64,000 nucleotides of DNA from Streptomyces sp. P3 (lineage in GTDB: Bacteria > Actinomycetota > Actinomycetes > Streptomycetales > Streptomycetaceae), in the NCBI GenBank assembly GCA_016893485.2, contig JAFEKX020000001.1, positions 1,984,001 through 2,048,000 of the forward strand. Direction: 5' to 3'. The position numbers were made by a program, and so were the translations under genes. Each line of letters starts with the position of its first letter. Within the stretch, counting starts at the first letter, position 1. The notes beneath the pieces are model-generated. The model was not told the DNA's origin. It did not search any database and was given only the letters and a program-made list of their open reading frames with translations. Positions 41,047 through 51,335 of the stretch are shown piece after piece.

Positions 41047-42148
41047 ATGCCGACGCACCCCGTCGACCCGACCCGCTCGACGCACCCGGCGCACCCACCC
41101 CACCCGCACTCGAAGACCGTCCTGCTCACCGGCGCCGGCGGCGTCCTGGGTACCGCCCTGCTGCCGTATCTGCGGCACCACCGGGTCGTCGCGTTGACGC
41201 ACCGCAGGCATCCCTCCCCGTCGGCGAGGCCCTGCCCGGTGACATCACACGGCCCCGGCTGGGGCTGGACCCCCGCCTACCGACGCCTGCTCGCGCGGAC
41301 CGACGCGGTGGTGCACGCCGCCGGGATGGTCGCCTTCGGTTCCGGCCGGGCCTCGATGCACACGGTGAACGTCGAGGGAGCCGGCCGCGTGGCCCGGTTC
41401 GCGGCCGAGGCCGGGGTCCCGCTGATCCACGTCAGCACCGCGTACGTGGCCCGTTACCGGGAGATCGTCGCCGCCGGGGGCAACCGCGCCGAGCGCGCCG
41501 GGAACAGCCCCGCGGACTACGTCGCCTCCAAGACGGCCGGCGAGGAGGCCGTCGCCGCGGCGGGTGGCAGCGTGACGGTCGTCCGCCCGTCGATCATCAT
41601 CGGCGACTCCGTCACCGGGGAGATCGCCGAACCGCAGGGCCTGCACACCTTCGCCCAGCAGGTGCTCCGCAACCGCCTGCCCTTCGTGCCGAGCGACCCC
41701 GCGAGCTACGTCGACTTCGTACCGCAGGACGTGGTGGCGCGGGCGATCGTGGCGCTGCTGGACGCGGGTGCGCGGCCCGCCGAGTACTGGCTCAGCGGCG
41801 GGGCGCACGCGCTGACCTGCGACCGGCTGGTTCAGGTGATCGTCGAGGAGGCGGCGGAGGCGGGCCTGACGGTCCGGCCGCTGCGGGTGCTGGCGCCCGA
41901 TGTCGTGGAACGGCTGGTCCGCCCGGCGTTCTTCGTTCTTCGACGTGGTGCCCGAGTGGGCGCAGACGCGGCTGGACCGGCTGCTGGACATGTCGTCGGT
42001 GCTCTTCAACGAGAAGCCGCTGCCCAGTTCGCTCGCCGACCTCCCGGGGCTGGAGGCCGCGGCGGACACCCAGGCCAACGAGGACGCGTGGCGGGCGTCC
42101 GTACGGCGGCTGATCACCGACCGGCTCGGCGCCCGGGCGTCGGCGTGA
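41047..42148 (+). CDS. Extended SDR NAD(P)-dependent oxidoreductase, frameshifted
   Basis: Rossmann nucleotide site TVLLTGAGGVLGTALLPYL; AVVHAAGMVAFGSG; LIHVSTAYVARYREIVA; catalytic YVASK; VVRPSIIIGDSVTGEIAEPQ. Resembles the reductase domains of thioester reductase/3-beta-HSD-like enzymes. About 367 residues. The break near 41934 (one G lost in TTCGTTCTTCGA) restores FFDVVPEWAQTRLDRLL. ATG 41047 has AAAGG upstream. It follows the aminotransferase by 113 bp and would reduce or oxidise a carbonyl/alcohol of the operon's intermediate. Confidence 0.8.
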
Positions 42149-42193
42149 ACGCCCAGGACGACAAGGGTCCCGCACATCGAGAGGGAGACGGCG

Positions 42194-43323
42194 ATGAACT
42201 TTCTTGAACCCGAGCGCGCGGTGCTGGACCGGTTCCTGCCGGGCCTCGACAAGCGGCTCGCCGCACTGCCGCAGCCGGAACGGGAGCGTCCTGGCGGGCC
42301 CGCGCTGCCCCTGTTCAAGGCCGCGGGCGGCCCCGCGCTGCTGGTCCCGGCGGAACACCAGGGTCTCGGGATCAGCGCCGAGGACGCGGTGTCCTTGCAG
42401 CGCGCGGTCGGGGCGCGCAGCCCCTCGCTCGCCGTGGCGACCACCATGCACCACCTGTCGGTGGCCGGGCTGGTCCAGGCGTACGAGGTCGCGCAGGGCA
42501 TGGAGTGGATGCTGCTGGAGGCCGTGGCGGACCAACGGCTGCTGGTCGCCTCGGGGTTCGCCGAGGGCCGCCCGGGACAGTCGATCCTCGACTCCTCCAT
42601 CAAGGCCCACCAGGACGGCGACGACGTGGTGCTCAACGGCGCCAAGAAGCCGTGCAGCCTGTCCGCGTCGATGGACCTGCTGAGCGTGTCGGTCGCGCTC
42701 GACGACGGAAGGGCCCGGAGCTCGCCGTGGCCGTGGTCCCCGCCGCCACCCCCGGCATCTCCGTGCACCCGTTCTGGGGCAGCTTCGTCCTGGCCGGCGC
42801 GGAGAGCGACGAGGTCCGGTTGCGGGACGTCCGCGTACCGCCGGATCTGGTGATCCGCACCGGGCTCGGTGAGGACCGTACGTTGGACCCGATCCAGACC
42901 GTGGGCTTCGTGTGGTTCGAACTGCTCATGTCCGCCGCGTATTTGGGGATGGCCAGCGCGCTCGCCGAACGCGTGCTGCTCGCGCGGCGGGCGAGCGCCG
43001 CCGAACGGGCCGCGATCCTGGTCGAGTTGGAGTCGGCGATGGGCGGCATCCGGGGTGCCGCCGCCGTGGTGGACACGGGCCGGCCGCTCGGCCAGGACGA
43101 CCTGCTGCGTGCCCTCGTCGTCCGCTTCTCGACGCAGGACACCATCGACCGCGTGGTCCCGCGCTGCCTGGAGGCGCTGGGCGGCATGGAGTACGTCTCC
43201 ACCGACGACACCGCGTATCTCGCCGCGTGCTCGGCCGCGCTCAAGTTCCATCCGCCGTCGCGCAGATGGGCCGCGGAGGGCATGTGCGCCGCGTTCGCGG
43301 GCGGCCCGCTGGTCCTGGGCTGA
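42194..43323 (+). CDS. Acyl-CoA dehydrogenase-like flavoprotein, frameshifted, catalytic loop altered
   Basis: 376 residues once the lost G near 42711 is restored. The ACAD fold is visible: LVPAEHQGLGISAEDAVSLQ, VATTMHHLSVAGLVQ, LVASGFAEGRPGQSILDSSI and the C-terminal helical domain with LEALGGMEYVSTDDTAYLAA. The usual catalytic YEGT-type Glu loop after this helix is replaced by CSAALKFHPPSRRWAAEGM. So the flavin fold is kept but the classical alpha-beta dehydrogenation base is not where expected; it may act as an oxidase/monooxygenase or on a non-CoA substrate. Intergenic spacing 45 bp to the SDR. Confidence 0.75.
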
Positions 43324-43388
43324 GCACGGCGCCCGGACGTCAGAACCGACACGTGAACGTCAGATCCGACACCCGAGGGGAAACCAGC

Positions 43389-43868
43389 ATGACCTGCCAC
43401 GTACGCATCGAGGCGATCGTCCCGGACGGCGACGCCACCCATGTCTTCGACCGCGTCCAGGACTACGAGCGCTACACCGAGCACACCGCCACGGTCCGCT
43501 CCGTCACCGTGACGCCCGACGGTCCCGACACCGTGCGGTCCGCCTGGGAGGTGCGCTTCCGCAGCGGCCTGCTCCGCTGGACCGAACGCGACGTCATGGA
43601 CCCCGTGGCCCGCCGCATCACCTTCGACCAACTCACCGGCGACTTCGCGAGCTTCGCCGGCACCTGGGACATCACGCAGACCGGCACGGACGTCAGCGTC
43701 CTGTTCACCTGCGAGTTCGACCTCGGCATCCCGAGCCTGGAGCCGATCATCAACCCGGTCGCGATGCGCGCGCTGGACGAGAGCATGGGGCTGATCCTGC
43801 GGGGCCTGCTGGGCGAGGGGATACGACTCACCGGGAGCCGACGCGACACGGCTGCGGCGATGCCGTGA
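43389..43868 (+). CDS. SRPBCC / polyketide cyclase-like protein
   Basis: Intact 159 residues; ATG 43389 follows GAGGGG. CHVRIEAIVPDGDATHVFDR, VQDYERYTEHTATVRSVTVT, RWTERDVMDPVARRITFDQL and GDFASFAGTWDITQTG make the helix-grip START-like fold seen in aromatase/cyclases and coenzyme Q-binding COQ10-type proteins. It would hold a hydrophobic substrate in its cavity for cyclisation or dehydration. It occurs in the middle of a flavin/P450 operon, which supports a tailoring role. Confidence 0.78.
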   Translation: MTCHVRIEAIVPDGDATHVFDRVQDYERYTEHTATVRSVTVTPDGPDTVRSAWEVRFRSGLLRWTERDVMDPVARRITFDQLTGDFASFAGTWDITQTGTDVSVLFTCEFDLGIPSLEPIINPVAMRALDESMGLILRGLLGEGIRLTGSRRDTAAAMP

Positions 43869-43988
43869 CGGCACGCGGGTTCCGGGGTCCTCCACTGGCC
43901 CACCGCGCCCTCAACTGCCGTACAGCCAAACCTTCTTGGCGGAACCGCACGGAACCAGACCACCCACCTCACACCCCAAGGAGCCCCC

Positions 43989-45227
43989 GTGGCCAAGCGC
44001 CAAGGCATCGTGCTCGACCCCTACGGCCGGGCCGTCCCCGAAGAGGCCGCCCGGCTGCGCGCCCTCGGACCCCTCGTCCCGGTGGAACTCCCCGGCAGTG
44101 TCCCCGCCTGGGCCGTCACCCGGTACGAGTTGCTGAAGTCGCTGATGCTCGACCCGCGCGTCAGCCGGGACGCCCGCCGCCACTGGGCCCTGTACGACAA
44201 GGCCGCAGGCGAACCGGGGTGGGCCTGGCTCTACAGCTGGACCAGCATCGTCAACATGCTCAGCACCTACGGCGAGGACCACATGCGGTTACGGAAGCTC
44301 GTCGCCCCGAGCTTCACCCGGCACCGTACGGAGGCGATGCTCCCCGGGTGCGGGAGATCACCGCGGGTCTGCTCGACGCGATGGCGGAGGTCCCGGCGGG
44401 CCAAGTCGTCGATCTGCGGGCGGAGTTCGCGCATCCGCTGCCGATGCGGATGATCTCCGATCTGTTCGGTGTGCCGGAGCGGATGCGGGCCGCCGTCGCG
44501 GGGCTCATCGAGGGAATCATGGACACGACCGGCACGCCTGAGCACGCGGCGCAGGTCTTCGAGCAGATCGTGACGGTGCTCCCGGCGCTGATAGCGGAGA
44601 AGAGCGAGCACCCCGGCGACGACCTGACGACCGAGCTGATCACGGTCCGGGACGCGGGCGACCGGCTCTCCGAGGAGGAGTTGATCCACACGCTGCTCCT
44701 GGTCATCGGCGCCGGTTTCGAGACGACGGTCAACCTGATCGGCAACGCCGTGCACGCGCTGCTCCGCCACCCCGACCAGCTGAAGCAGGTGCTCGCCGGG
44801 CAGGTGACCTGGGACCAGGTGATCCAGGAGACGCTGCGCTGGGCCCCGTCGATCGCCAACGTGCCGTTGCGGTACGCCGTTTCCGACATCACGACGGCCG
44901 ACGGTACGACGATCCGCGCCGGGAGGCCATCCTGACGACCATCGCCGCGGCGGGGCACGACCCGGAACGCTTCGGCCCCGACGCCCATCTGTTCGACGCG
45001 GCCAGGAACGCGGACGGCCATCTCGCCCTGGGCATCGGCGTGCACCGCTGCATCGGCGCCCCGCTGGCCCGGATGGAGACGCTCACCGCACTGCCCGCGC
45101 TCTTCGCGCGCTTCCGGGGATCGCCCTGGCGGTGGAGGACGACGAGCTGGAGCAGGTCCCGTCGTTCATCGCCCAGGGCTGGCGCGAGCTGCCCGTCCGA
45201 CTCACCCCCGCAACGCCCTCCGGCTGA
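43989..45227 (+). CDS. Cytochrome P450 with TTA codon, frameshifted
   Basis: About 412 residues. I-helix oxygen-activating VIGAGFETTVNLIGNAVHAL; ExxR helix VIQETLRWAPSIANVPLRYA; haem loop LALGIGVHRCIGAPLARMET with the Cys ligand. Lost bases near 44345, 44925 and 45116, each in a short G/C run. Codon 101 is TTA (44289-44291, in HMRLRKL), which makes expression dependent on the bldA tRNA in Streptomyces. Needs external ferredoxin/reductase, none of which lies nearby. It likely hydroxylates the product assembled by the neighbouring enzymes. Confidence 0.87.
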
Positions 45228-45296
45228 CCCGGGGTGCGAGAATCCTGCGGTTCACCGGCTTCCGGCAGTGGGCAGGACACCTCAGCGGAGAGGGAG

Positions 45297-46473
45297 ATGG
45301 CAATGGGCACGGGACAGCCGTTCGGCTCCTACCAGAACGAGATCTACCTGAACGGGCTCGGCGGCATCGTGCCGTCCTACCCCATGGCCTTCGCGGAGCT
45401 GGAGGACCGGGCGAGTTCCGCGCTGCCGCCCTCCGTGTGGTCGTACGTCGCGGGCGGCGCCGGTGACGAACGCACCCAGCGGGCCAACGTCACCGCCTTC
45501 GACCACTGGGGCCTGGTCCCCCGCATGTTCGTCGGCGCGGCCGAACGCGACCTGTCCGTCGACCTGTTCGGGATGCGGCTGCCCTCCCCCTGTTCATGGC
45601 CCCGATCGGCGTCATCGGCCTCTGCGCCCAGGACGGCCACGGCGACCTGGCGACCGCGAGAGCCGCCGCGCGCACCGGAGTCCCGATGGTCGCCTCCACG
45701 CTGACGGTCGACCCGCTGGAGGAGGTGGCCGACGAGTTCGGGGACACCCCTGGCCTCTTCCAGCTCTACACCCCCACGGACAGGGACCTCGCCGCGAGCC
45801 TCGTCCACCGCGCCGAACAGGCGGGCTACAAGGGCATCGTGGTCACCCTGGACACCTGGGTCACCGGCTGGCGCCCGCGCGACCTTTCCACCGCCAACTT
45901 CCCCCAGCTGCGCGGCCATTGCCTCGCCAACTACACCAGCGACCCGGTCTTCCGCGCCCGCCTCGCCCGCACCCCGGAGGAGGACCCGCAGTCCGCGGTC
46001 CTGCTCTGGACCCAGCTCTTCGGCAACCCCCTCACCTGGGACGACCTCCCTGGCTCCGGTCCCTCACCGACCTCCCGCTGATCGTGAAGGGCATCTGCCA
46101 CCCGGAGGACGTCCGCCGCGCGAAGGACGGAGGCGTGGACGGCGTCTACTGCTCCAACCACGGCGGCAGGCAGGCCAACGGCGGCCTCCCCGCCCTGGAC
46201 GCGCTCCCAGCCGTGGTCGACGCGGCCGACGGTCTTCCGGTCCTGTTCGACTCGGGCGTCCGCAGCGGCGCCGACATCGTCAAGGCGCTCGCCCTGGGCG
46301 CCACCGCCGTGGGAATCGGCCGCCCGTACGCCTACGGCCTCGCCCTCGGCGGCACGGACGGCATCGTCCACGTACTCCGCTCACTCCTCGCGGAGACCGA
46401 CCTGATCATGGCCGTGGACGGCTACCCGACCTTGGCCGACCTCACGAGGGAAGCGCTCAGGCGCGTCGCCTGA
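45297..46473 (+). CDS. FMN-dependent alpha-hydroxy-acid oxidase (lactate 2-monooxygenase-like), frameshifted
   Basis: About 391 residues. FMN barrel: [88 protein letters not shown] (catalytic His and Arg) and [20 protein letters not shown]. The insert with WLRSLTDLP fits lactate 2-monooxygenase rather than lactate dehydrogenase. One C lost at about 45590 and at 46053. Start ATG 45297 or 45303. It converts a 2-hydroxy acid to the keto or decarboxylated acid, matching an aminotransferase in the same operon. Confidence 0.85.
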
Positions 46474-46481
46474 CCTGCGGG

Positions 46482-47900
46482 TCACCCGGTCCGGCGGATG
46501 AGCGCGAGATACATCGCGTCGGTCCCGTGCAGATGCGGCCACAGCTGTACGTCGGGGCCCTCGCCGAGTGCCGGGACATCGGGCAACAGCGGGCGGGCGT
46601 CGATCAGTTCGGTCTGCGGGAACTGCTTGAGCACGTCGTCCACGACGGCGCGGGTCTCGGCGAGGTGAGGCGAACAGGTCGCGTAGCCGACAACACCCCC
46701 GACGCGCACGGACTCAAGGGCGGTCCGGAGCAGATCGCGCTGCAACGGAGCGAACCCTTCCAGATCCTCCGGCCGACGACGCCAACGGGCCTCGGGGCGG
46801 CGGCGCAGCGCGCCGAGTCCGGTGCAGGGCACGTCCATCAGCACCCGGTCGAAGGTACCGGGCCGCCACGGTGGCCGGGTCCCGTCGGCGGCGATGACCT
46901 GGTACGGCCCGGGGTTCCCGGCGAGCGCCTTGGCCACCAGCCCCGCCCGGTGCGGCTGCTTCTCGGAAGCGAGGAGCACGGCCCCGCGCTCGGCAGCTAC
47001 GGCGGCGAGCAGCGCGGCTTTGCCACCGGGGCCGGCACACCCGTCGAGCCAGTACCCGTCACTCCCGTCCAACGGCGCGTTGGCCAGCGCGAGGGCGACC
47101 AGCTGACTTCCCTCGTCCTGCACGCCCGCCCGCCCCTCCTTCACAGCCGCGACGGCCCCGGGCTCGCCGCCCTCACTGAGTCGCACGGCGTACGGCGACC
47201 AGCGCCCCGGCACCGCGGCCTCCTCGCGGAGCAGTTCCTCGGTGGTGGACCGGCCGGGCCGGGCGACCAGGGTCACCTCGGGCCGCTCGTTGTCGGCCTC
47301 CAACAGGTCCTCGATACCGGCCCGCCCGCCGCCGAGCGAGTCCCACAGCGCGGAGACGACCCAGCGGGGGTGCGAGTGCACGATGGCGAGGTTGTCCTCG
47401 GGGTCGTCCTCGTAGGGCGGCGCGACCTTCTCGATCCAGGTGTCGAGGTCGTCGTGGGCGACCTTCCGCAGCACGGCGTTGACGAACTTGGCCCGCCCGT
47501 CCCCGAGCACGACCCGGGCGAGCTCGACGGACGCGGACACGGCAGCGTGCGTCGGGATCCGCGTCCCGAGCAACTGGTGCACCCCGAGACTGAGTACGTC
47601 CAGCACCGGCGGGTCGACCTCGCGGAGCGGCCGGTCGACACACGCGGCGATGATCGCGTCGTACGTCCCCTGCCGCCGCAGCGTCCCATAGACCAACTCG
47701 GTGGCCAGCGCCGCGTCCCGCGCGTCGAAGTCACCCTTCTCCCGCGCCTTCCGCAACAGCGGCGGCAACACGAGATTCGCGTACGCGTCCCGCTCGTCCA
47801 CGGCCCTCAACGCCTCAAAGGCGAGAAAACGCACAGGATCCTTCTGCGGCCGACGGTAGGGCCTGCCGGTCTTACGGGGTCGCGGGGACTGCTCACTCAC
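46482..47900 (-). CDS. rsmB: 16S rRNA (cytosine-967-C5)-methyltransferase
   Basis: N-terminal NusB-like domain: DPVRFLAFEALRAVDERDAY, YGTLRRQGTYDAIIAACVDR. The SAM-methyltransferase domain: WLDGCAGPGGKAALLAAVAA (motif I), FDRVLMDVPCTGLGALRRRP (motif IV, catalytic PC) and VGYATCSPHLAETRAVVDDV (second Cys). Intact. The frame continues upstream into Pro-rich repeats, but GTG 47900 (SEQSPRPRKTGRPYRR) with GGAG upstream is the likely start, giving 472 residues, the usual length. It methylates 16S rRNA during ribosome assembly. Convergent with the hydroxy-acid oxidase. Confidence 0.92.
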   Translation of the reverse strand: MSEQSPRPRKTGRPYRRPQKDPVRFLAFEALRAVDERDAYANLVLPPLLRKAREKGDFDARDAALATELVYGTLRRQGTYDAIIAACVDRPLREVDPPVLDVLSLGVHQLLGTRIPTHAAVSASVELARVVLGDGRAKFVNAVLRKVAHDDLDTWIEKVAPPYEDDPEDNLAIVHSHPRWVVSALWDSLGGGRAGIEDLLEADNERPEVTLVARPGRSTTEELLREEAAVPGRWSPYAVRLSEGGEPGAVAAVKEGRAGVQDEGSQLVALALANAPLDGSDGYWLDGCAGPGGKAALLAAVAAERGAVLLASEKQPHRAGLVAKALAGNPGPYQVIAADGTRPPWRPGTFDRVLMDVPCTGLGALRRRPEARWRRRPEDLEGFAPLQRDLLRTALESVRVGGVVGYATCSPHLAETRAVVDDVLKQFPQTELIDARPLLPDVPALGEGPDVQLWPHLHGTDAMYLALIRRTG

Positions 47901-47929
47901 GAAAAAGGTGCTCCGGATTTCTGCCTGAG

Positions 47930-49200
47930 ATGTGGGTTCAGGGTACGTCGGGGTGGGGGGAGATTGCGCGGGGTGTTGGGGGTGGCTCGCCTGGAGGGGG
48001 TGGCGATGGGGTGGGGGCGGGGGCTGGTGGGGGCGGGGGTGGGGTGGGTGCTGGGAGAGGAGTGCCTGAGGCTCGGGGCTTGGGTGGATACCGGGGACGG
48101 AGGTTTGGAGGGCTCCGGGCTCGCGTGGGGGCCGGGGGCGCGGGGCTGGGGGGTGGGTGCTAGGGGCGGGGCCCTGGGGCTCGGGGCTTGAGTGAATACC
48201 GGCGGCGGAGGCTTGGAGGGCTCCGCTCGCGTGGAGGCCGGGGGCAGGACGCTGCAGGTGGCCGGGGGTCGCGGCTGGGGTGGGTGCTGGAGGACAGGGA
48301 TGCTGCGGGTGGCGGGAGGCTCGGGCTGGGGTGGGTGCTAGGGGCCGGGAGGGTTCCGGGTTGGGGTTAGTGCCGAGGGCGGGAGCCTGGAGGGCTCCGG
48401 GCTGGCGCGGGGGCTGGAGCAGGGCTGCCGCGGGTGCCGGGGAGCTCGGGGTGCTGGGGACGCCGGGGGTGCCGGGAGGCAGGGGGCGCCGGGGTTCCGG
48501 AGGGCCGGGGCTGCCGGGGTACCAGGGAGGCCGTGGGTCCCGGGGTACCTGGGGCACCGGGGACGCTGCGCGTGCCAGCGGTGCTACGGGCATCGGGGCA
48601 CCGGGGTCGCTGTGCGCGCCGAGGTAGTTGCGGGGTGCCTGGAACGTCGCGGGTGCCCGGGTGCCAGGGGGTCAGGCGCCGGGGAAATGGCGGGTGCCGG
48701 GAAGCCGTAGATCCGGGGACTGCTTCGGGTCCCCGGTTGCCGGGTTGCAAAGGCTCGGGGTACCGGGGACCTGGGGTGCCAGGGACACGGTGGATCCAGG
48801 GACTGCCTCGGGTCCGGGTCCCGGGTTGCCGGGTCGAAGGCTCGGGGTGTCGAGGTCCCAGGATGCCGGGGACGCCGTGGATCGTAGGGTTCCGCAGGCA
48901 CCGTGCATCCGAAGGGCCGTGGAACCAAAGGCACCGCGCATCCGAGGCCTGCCCCAGCTCCCGGGTCGCCGCGGACTCGGGGTGCCACGGAACAAGGCCC
49001 CCCCGGGTCCCGGAGTGCCAGGGCCCCGGCGCCCCCGGACGTGCCCGCGTGCCTGCATGCCCGCGTGCCCGCATGCCCGCGTGCCTGCATGCCCGCATGC
49101 CCGCATGCCCGGGAACCAAGGCCCCGATCAAGCCGAAGGCATAACGCGTCCCCAGACCCCCGAAGTCCCAAAAGCCCCGCAGATACCCAGGCCCCGGAAA
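47930..49200. repeat. 1.3-kb mixed repeat region between rsmB and fmt
   Basis: Three kinds of repeat occupy the whole gap. (1) 47930-48420: units containing GGCTCGGGGCTTG and TTGGAGGGCTCCG, repeated about every 100-110 bp (e.g. 48071 and 48179). (2) 48440-48600: short CCGGGGTGCCGGG-type 9-12 bp repeats. (3) 48710, 48793, 48880: an ~85-bp unit beginning GATCC with CTGCCTCGGGTCCGGGTC. A shorter 8-bp array follows. Frames across it are Pro/Gly-rich but differ in all registers and show no conserved domain. It reads as non-coding expansion. Confidence 0.75.
49039..49110. repeat. 8-bp tandem array (CGYRTGCC)
   Basis: Nine consecutive octamers read GACGTGCC, CGCGTGCC, TGCATGCC, CGCGTGCC, CGCATGCC, CGCGTGCC, TGCATGCC, CGCATGCC, CGCATGCC. 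Alternating purine-pyrimidine stretches in each unit are the pattern that favours Z-DNA. It marks the fmt-proximal end of the larger repeat zone. Confidence 0.85.
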
Positions 49201-49214
49201 CCCCAGGCGGACGC

Positions 49215-50156
49215 CTAGGCGGCCCCGAGCCCCCACACTCTCCCCCGCCCCGATCCGCGCCCCCGCGCCCAGTCCGCCGCCCGCATCGGCTTCTTGCCCT
49301 GGGCCTGGACCCACAGCAGCTCGACGGCGTACGAACCGGTGCCGACGTAGACGTTGTTCTTGCCGACGGCCAGCTCACCGGGTGCGAGGTCGGTGCGGTC
49401 CGGTACGGGTGTGGCCTGGATGAGCTTGAGGCGCTCGCCGCGGAACACGGTCCACGCGCCGGGAGCCGGGGTGCAGCCACGCACCACCCGGTCCACCCGG
49501 AGGGCAGGCGCCGTCCAATCCACCTGCGCGTCCTCGACGTTGATCTTCGGGGCGAGGGTGATGCCGTCGTTCGGCTGCGGTACGGCCTTGAGGGTGCCGT
49601 CCTCGATGCCGTCCATGGTCGCGGCGAGCAGGCCCGAGCCGGCGAACGCGAGCCGGGTGAGCAGGTCGCCGCTGGTGTCGGTGGGGCGGATCTCCTCGGT
49701 GACGGTGCCGTAGACGGGCCCGGAGTCGAGGCCCTCCTCGATGAGGAAGGTGGAGGCGCCGGTGATCTCGTCACCGGACATGATGGAGTGCTGCACGGGC
49801 GCGGCGCCGCGCCAGGCGGGCAGCAGCGAGAAGTGCAGGTTGACCCAGCCATGGGTGGGGATGTCGAGGGCGACCCGGGGCAGCAGGGCGCCGTAGGCGA
49901 CGACGGGACAGCAGTCGGGCGCGATCTCCCGCAACCGCTCAAGGAACTCCGGATCGCGTGGCCTGCCGGGCTTCAGCACCTCGATGCCCGCCTCCTCGGC
50001 CCGCTCGGCGACGGGACTCGCGACCAGCCTGCGCCCACGCCCGGCCGGCGCGTCGGGCCGCGTGACGACGGCGGCCACCTCGTGCCGCCCGGAGGCGATC
50101 AGGGCGTCCAGGGCGGGAACGGCGACCTCGGGGGTACCGGCGAAGACGAGCTTCAT
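49215..50156 (-). CDS. fmt: Methionyl-tRNA formyltransferase
   Basis: Intact 313 residues. [75 protein letters not shown] (catalytic Asn-His-Ser-LLP) and [20 protein letters not shown]; the C-terminal OB domain ends [12 protein letters not shown]. Formylates initiator Met-tRNA. In Streptomyces it usually abuts rsmB; here the two are pushed 1.3 kb apart by repeats. The last residues [15 protein letters not shown] already look repeat-derived. Confidence 0.93.
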   Translation of the reverse strand: MKLVFAGTPEVAVPALDALIASGRHEVAAVVTRPDAPAGRGRRLVASPVAERAEEAGIEVLKPGRPRDPEFLERLREIAPDCCPVVAYGALLPRVALDIPTHGWVNLHFSLLPAWRGAAPVQHSIMSGDEITGASTFLIEEGLDSGPVYGTVTEEIRPTDTSGDLLTRLAFAGSGLLAATMDGIEDGTLKAVPQPNDGITLAPKINVEDAQVDWTAPALRVDRVVRGCTPAPGAWTVFRGERLKLIQATPVPDRTDLAPGELAVGKNNVYVGTGSYAVELLWVQAQGKKPMRAADWARGRGSGRGRVWGLGAA

Positions 50157-50343
50157 GGGAGGGTTCGGGCCTCTCGGGCGGAGGTGGGCGGGCAGCGCAC
50201 CAGTCTATGGCGCGCCCCGGCACCGGCGCCCGGCGGCTCACATCCGTCAACTCGCCGACACCCGCAGCGCACATCGGTCCAGCGGGGGCGTACGCATATG
50301 CCCTTACGCCCCCTTCGCGTGACCAGCGGAGCGCACAGGCGTT

Positions 50344-50999
<656 letters not shown>

Positions 51000-51087
51000 C
51001 CCCACCCACCTTTCACCACACTCCCCCTGCCTCCCGGCCAAAACCCGGGAGGCAGCGCCATGCGCCCCCGAGGCACGAGCTGCCGTA

Positions 51088-51290
51088 AACGGCGAAAACC
51101 CATCCGCAACAAACGCCGAGCCACCACGCCGAGAACCCCACACCGCAGCCCCCTCACCCACCGGCGAACGGCCGACCGCCAACACCGAGAACCCCCACAC
51201 CGCGGCCCCCACCCACCGGCGAACGGCCGGCCGGCCGCCAACGGCGAGAACCCCGACGGCAAACGCCCACCTCTCAACAAACGCTGAACG
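51088..51290. repeat. ~57-bp minisatellite in the HTH/priA gap
   Basis: GAGAACCCC recurs at 51131, 51187 and 51246, each followed by a similar tract containing CACCGGCGAACGGCCG; AACAAACGC occurs at both ends. Two full units (56 and 59 bp) plus partial flanks. The 336-bp convergent gap holds no gene. Confidence 0.7.
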
Positions 51291-51335
51291 GGCGGTGCGC
51301 GGGTGGGAGACCCCGAGGCCGAAGGCCGAGGAACC

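Noticed and set aside
46482..48593. RsmB with a 230-residue Pro-rich N-terminal extension
   Set aside because: Start GTG 47900 has a ribosome site and gives normal length; the upstream part is translated tandem repeat with no domain and similar openness in other frames. Kept as a question in the findings.
48434..49144. Collagen-like Gly-x-x protein on the plus strand
   Set aside because: Gly/Pro/Arg content comes from CCGGGG-type repeats; no signal peptide, ribosome site or stable triplet register.
47930..49200. CRISPR array
   Set aside because: Repeats are contiguous or irregularly spaced and diverged; there are no unique spacers of constant length and no cas genes.
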